Shown here: piece by piece, positions 61,325 through 64,000 of the stretch | Numbering within the stretch: the stretch's first letter is position 1 | How the letters are laid out: the number at the start of each line of letters is the position of its first letter | Source of the DNA: Halobacillus_B sp963739045 | GTDB lineage: Bacteria > Bacillota > Bacilli > Bacillales > Halobacillaceae | Direction of reading: 5' to 3' | NCBI GenBank assembly: GCA_963739045.1 | Contig: CAVTYY010000011.1 | Coordinates: forward strand, 124,001-188,000 | DNA length: 64,000 bases | The notes under the pieces: model-generated | Databases searched by the model: none | What the model was told of the DNA's origin: nothing | The model's input: the letters and a program-made list of their open reading frames with translations, nothing else | Made by a program: the position numbers and the translations under genes

Positions 61325-61978
61325 CTATTCAATAGAATTTCTTAATCGTTCGATTGCTTTTTTACGATCCTCTTGATTAAATACGGCGCTTCCTGCCACC
61401 AATACATTTGCTCCAGCTTCGGTACATAGAGCTGCCGTTTCTTGTTTTATGCCCCCGTCCACTTCAATTTCAAATGAAAGCCCCATTTGCTTTCTCCATT
61501 CTGAAATTTGAAGAATTTTAGGAACCATAGAAGATATAAAGGATTGACCTCCAAATCCTGGGTTTACCGTCATGACCAGCACAAGGTCAATTTCCTCAAG
61601 GATCGGCTTGAGAAGTTCAGCAGGTGTCGCAGGGTTCACCACTACTCCAGCTTTTACGCCATGACTCTTAATCAGTTGAAGTGTCCGATGTAAATGCGGG
61701 CAAGCTTCCTGATGAACCGTTATAATGTCCGCACCCGCTTTAGCAAAGGCTTCAATATAGCGGTCCGGCTCCTCAATCATCAAATGGACATCCAATGGTA
61801 ATTGGGTAAGGGGACGGATGGATTCAACGATCAAGGGTCCAATCGTAATATTAGGTACAAAACGACCATCCATAACGTCTACATGGATATAATCCGCGCC
61901 GCCTTTTTCTACGTCTTTTATTTCTTCGCCTAATTTTGAAAAATCAGAAGCTAATATGGAAGGAGCAATCTTAGTCAT
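61325..61978 (-). CDS. rpe: Rpe, ribulose-phosphate 3-epimerase
   Basis: The 217-residue TIM-barrel protein starts MTKIAPSILASDFSKLGEEI and contains HVDVMDGRFVPNITIGP (metal-binding His/Asp), LDVHLMIEEPDRYIEAFAKA, VNPGFGGQSFI and EVDGGIKQET. It interconverts ribulose- and xylulose-5-phosphate. Tandem ATGs exist at 61981 and 61978; the second has GAGGT at 8 bases, while the first overlaps the rsgA stop codon. Confidence 0.97.
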   Translation of the reverse strand: MTKIAPSILASDFSKLGEEIKDVEKGGADYIHVDVMDGRFVPNITIGPLIVESIRPLTQLPLDVHLMIEEPDRYIEAFAKAGADIITVHQEACPHLHRTLQLIKSHGVKAGVVVNPATPAELLKPILEEIDLVLVMTVNPGFGGQSFISSMVPKILQISEWRKQMGLSFEIEVDGGIKQETAALCTEAGANVLVAGSAVFNQEDRKKAIERLRNSIE

Positions 61979-61980
61979 CA

Positions 61981-62862
61981 TTAATACCTCGGCTTTCTAT
62001 TCTGAATTTCTTCTAAAAAATGCAAATAATGTTCATACCGCCGCTTGGAAATGGTACCTTTTTCTACTTCAGCTTTAACTGCACACTTAGGTTCTTTGTG
62101 ATGGAGACAGCCGCGAAATTTACAATCATCCTGCACACGCACAAATTCCGGAAAGCATTCCGTAAGTTCATCAATTTGTAACTCCCCAAATTCAAGCGAA
62201 CTAAAACCAGGTGTATCAGCTACAAAGCCTCCGGAAATCTCATACAATTCCACATGCCGGGTTGTATGCTTGCCTCTCCCAAGACTTTCCGAAATCTCAT
62301 CCGTATCAATGGCAAGTCTTGGGTCAATGGAATTTAACAAGGATGATTTTCCTACGCCTGACTGACCAGCAATAACAGTTGTGCGGTCAGATAAATGGGA
62401 TTGTACTTGATCAATGGACTGCAGATCATCCGTGGAAGATAGAATCACTGTATAACCAACTTCCTCGTATATTTCCTGATATTCCTTCATATCTGCAGCC
62501 CGCTTCTCACTTAATTGATCCACTTTTGAAATAACAATCAATGGCTCAATTCGCTTTGCTTCGACTAAGACTAAGAAGCGATCTAACAATAGAGCATTAA
62601 AGTCCGGTTCTTTGGCAGAAGTTACGATTAGTGCCTGGTCTACATTCGCAATAGGCGGTCTTATAAATTCGTTTCTTCGTTTTTCAATAGCAAGTATATA
62701 GCCTTCTTCTTTATTTTCTGCCTTGAACTCTACTATATCACCTACCAGCGGAGCCACTTTCTTCTTCCGGAAATTCCCTCTTGCTCTGCACTGGTAGAGC
62801 TCTCCATCATACAGTACATAATAAAATCCACTGAGTGCTTTTATGATCTTCCCTATTGCCAT
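61981..62862 (-). CDS. rsgA: RsgA (CpgA), ribosome-associated GTPase
   Basis: The 293-residue protein has an N-terminal OB fold and a circularly permuted GTPase domain (SKVDQ as G4 first, then G1 IAGQSGVGKSSLLNSI and G3 ADTPGFSSLE). A zinc-binding C-terminal part is CKFRGCLHHKEPKCAV. It acts in late 30S maturation and is phosphorylated by PrkC in B. subtilis. It lies 12 bases after prkC. Confidence 0.97.
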   Translation of the reverse strand: MAIGKIIKALSGFYYVLYDGELYQCRARGNFRKKKVAPLVGDIVEFKAENKEEGYILAIEKRRNEFIRPPIANVDQALIVTSAKEPDFNALLLDRFLVLVEAKRIEPLIVISKVDQLSEKRAADMKEYQEIYEEVGYTVILSSTDDLQSIDQVQSHLSDRTTVIAGQSGVGKSSLLNSIDPRLAIDTDEISESLGRGKHTTRHVELYEISGGFVADTPGFSSLEFGELQIDELTECFPEFVRVQDDCKFRGCLHHKEPKCAVKAEVEKGTISKRRYEHYLHFLEEIQNRKPRY

Positions 62863-62874
62863 ATGGACACCTTC

Positions 62875-64000
62875 TTAATACGGTACACTGCCTTCTTCAA
62901 TGACTTCATCACCTCTTTGAACTTTATAGGAAGCTTTTGAATCTGGGGCAACCGTTACCTCAAATTTAATAGTTTTATCTTTCGTGATCGTATCTTCCTT
63001 AAAAACATCGGAAATATCATGCTCCATGTCATCTACGTAAATCAATACTTTTTGTTCTTTGTTTTCCTTCGGGTCTTTTTTATTTCCAGGTTCATCAGGT
63101 TTATCTTCAGGCTTAGCTTCCTCTTGTTTATAAGGAACATCTACAGAAACCGTCTTCGTTTTTGGCGGTTCTTCTTTTTTCCCTAACGAGACTGTTAGTT
63201 TTACTGTTGACCCCTGATCCAATTGGGTAGAGGGTTCTGGACTCTGGGAAATGACAACCCCCTGGGCGATTTCATCCGAGTATGTTTCCGTTACCTCTGC
63301 CTTTAAATTATTTTTGGCTAAGTACGTTTTGGCTGCCTGCTCCGATTTTCCTTCAAGCGGGCGGAGCGGGACTTTAGGAGGCCCTAAACTGACTCGAAAG
63401 ATAACTCGGGTATCTTCAGGAACAACTTCCTCTCCTGGCTGAGGCTGAATCTGTTCTATAATCTGACCCTCAGGCTGATCAGAATTTTCTTCTATTGGAA
63501 AAACCGATTCATACCCGCTGTCTTCCAATTCCTTGTCAATCCTTTCGAAATCTTCGCCGGTAAAATCTTTAAACTCTACCTTCTCTTTACCCTTGCTCGA
63601 ATAAACAGTGACTTGTGAGGTTTCCTTAATCGTCCTCCCAGGCTCAGGGTCAGTTTTTACTACATATCCGTCCTGAACGGTATCGGAGTACATCGTTTCC
63701 CGTTTCACAATTAAGTTGAGATCACTAAGTTTGCTGTAGGCTTCTTCGTACTCCAAGCCTTTTACATCAACCATCTCTACATCAGCTGGCTGTAAAAGTC
63801 CTGGTATGAAGAAGAGAGCAGCCGCACCAGCAATGAGCAGGATAAGAACTGCTGATAAAATCCACGGCCACTTTTTTTTCTTTTTCTTCGTCTTAGTTTC
63901 TTTCTCGTGAGCTTCTTCTTTCCTTGTCGGGCTCTGATTAGCGGAATGAACAATCGTATCTTCCTGAGGGCTGCTTCCAAAAGCTTCGTCCGTTATAACC
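62875..64000 (-). CDS. prkC: PrkC, PASTA-domain Ser/Thr kinase (C-terminal part)
   Basis: About 374 residues are present; the kinase domain lies beyond the right edge. Visible in order: a charged linker (SPTRKEEAHEKETKTKKKKK), one membrane helix (WILSAVLILLIAGAAALFFI), and three PASTA repeats starting near VDVKGLEYEE, VEFKDFTGED and VPLRPLEGKS. A C-terminal Ig-like domain follows, after an acidic Pro/Lys/Glu-rich linker. PASTA repeats bind muropeptides and signal germination and exit from dormancy. The frame is continuous through 63999. Confidence 0.95.
   Translation of the reverse strand, partial: VITDEAFGSSPQEDTIVHSANQSPTRKEEAHEKETKTKKKKKKWPWILSAVLILLIAGAAALFFIPGLLQPADVEMVDVKGLEYEEAYSKLSDLNLIVKRETMYSDTVQDGYVVKTDPEPGRTIKETSQVTVYSSKGKEKVEFKDFTGEDFERIDKELEDSGYESVFPIEENSDQPEGQIIEQIQPQPGEEVVPEDTRVIFRVSLGPPKVPLRPLEGKSEQAAKTYLAKNNLKAEVTETYSDEIAQGVVISQSPEPSTQLDQGSTVKLTVSLGKKEEPPKTKTVSVDVPYKQEEAKPEDKPDEPGNKKDPKENKEQKVLIYVDDMEHDISDVFKEDTITKDKTIKFEVTVAPDSKASYKVQRGDEVIEEGSVPY

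Noticed and set aside
63777..63980. 67-codon minus-strand frame rich in Lys and Arg
   Set aside because: It overlaps the prkC linker and membrane helix in another frame; the prkC frame is continuous through this stretch.
1..64000. CRISPR arrays, transposases, att sites, prophage, tRNA or rRNA genes
   Set aside because: None was seen: no regularly spaced repeats, no transposase or integrase frames other than XerC, and no tRNA-like cloverleaf in the gaps.

Overview
The window is chromosomal DNA from a spore-forming member of the Bacillaceae. Gene order follows Bacillus subtilis from flhF back through the fla/che operon, codY-hslUV-xerC, topA, dprA, sucCD, the rplS-trmD-rimM-rpsP block, ffh-ftsY-smc-rnc, the fapR fatty-acid operon, recG, sdaA, fakA, rpmB and spoVM to prkC. 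Moderate G+C, many acidic proteins (FtsY, FliY, the PrkC ectodomain) and a sporulenol-type cyclase suggest a moderately halophilic genus such as Halobacillus or a relative. That genus call is an inference and not a match. Nearly all genes lie on the minus strand, so transcription runs from high to low coordinates.

Region by region. (1) 1-19370: the early and middle part of the fla/che operon in transcription order flgB-flgC-fliE-fliF-fliG-fliH-fliI-fliJ-motE(ylxF)-fliK-flgD-(TIGR02530 gene)-flgE-swrD-fliL-fliM-fliY-cheY-fliO-fliP-fliQ-fliR-flhB-flhA-flhF. It encodes rod, MS ring, C ring, export gate, export ATPase, hook and chemotaxis response regulator. The hook gene flgE carries two compensating frameshifts as sequenced. 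(2) 19371-23954: a 0.54 kb unexplained leader, then codY, hslU, hslV and xerC. The trmFO gene normally between topA and xerC is not here. (3) 23966-29285: topA, dprA, sucD, sucC. (4) 29365-38429: ylqH and ylqG (a FlhB-C-like/FliK-like pair), rnhB, rbgA, lepB, rplS, trmD, rimM, ylqD, khpA, rpsP, ffh, ylxM. (5) 38433-48147: ftsY, smc, a plus-strand UPF0435 gene set between smc and rnc, then acpP, fabG, fabD, plsX, fapR with a clear FapR operator. (6) 48172-52799: an S66 peptidase, recG and the two serine dehydratase subunits. (7) 52936-57780: an inserted accessory block with an NCS2 purine permease (+), a 33-residue membrane peptide (-), sporulenol/squalene cyclase (-) and a DUF2515 gene (+). 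(8) 57902-64000: fakA, the Asp23-family gene, rpmB (+), spoVM, thiN, rpe, rsgA and the 3' part of prkC.

The genes fall into four themes: flagellar assembly and chemotaxis; ribosome, SRP and secretion functions (rpsP, rplS, rimM, trmD, rbgA, rsgA, ffh, ftsY, lepB); phospholipid and fatty-acid supply under FapR; and stationary-phase or sporulation functions (codY, spoVM, the cyclase, prkC). Several SigA promoters can be read directly; one upstream of xerC has both consensus hexamers and a 17-base spacer.

I found no CRISPR array, insertion sequence, prophage, rRNA or tRNA gene, and no clear new multi-gene system. The observations most worth a second look are the double frameshift in flgE, the hairpin that contains the only visible Shine-Dalgarno sequence of swrD, the long structured region ahead of flgB, the ylqG-ylqH pair, the missing trmFO, the HslV N-terminus and the possible ATT start of the DUF2515 gene.
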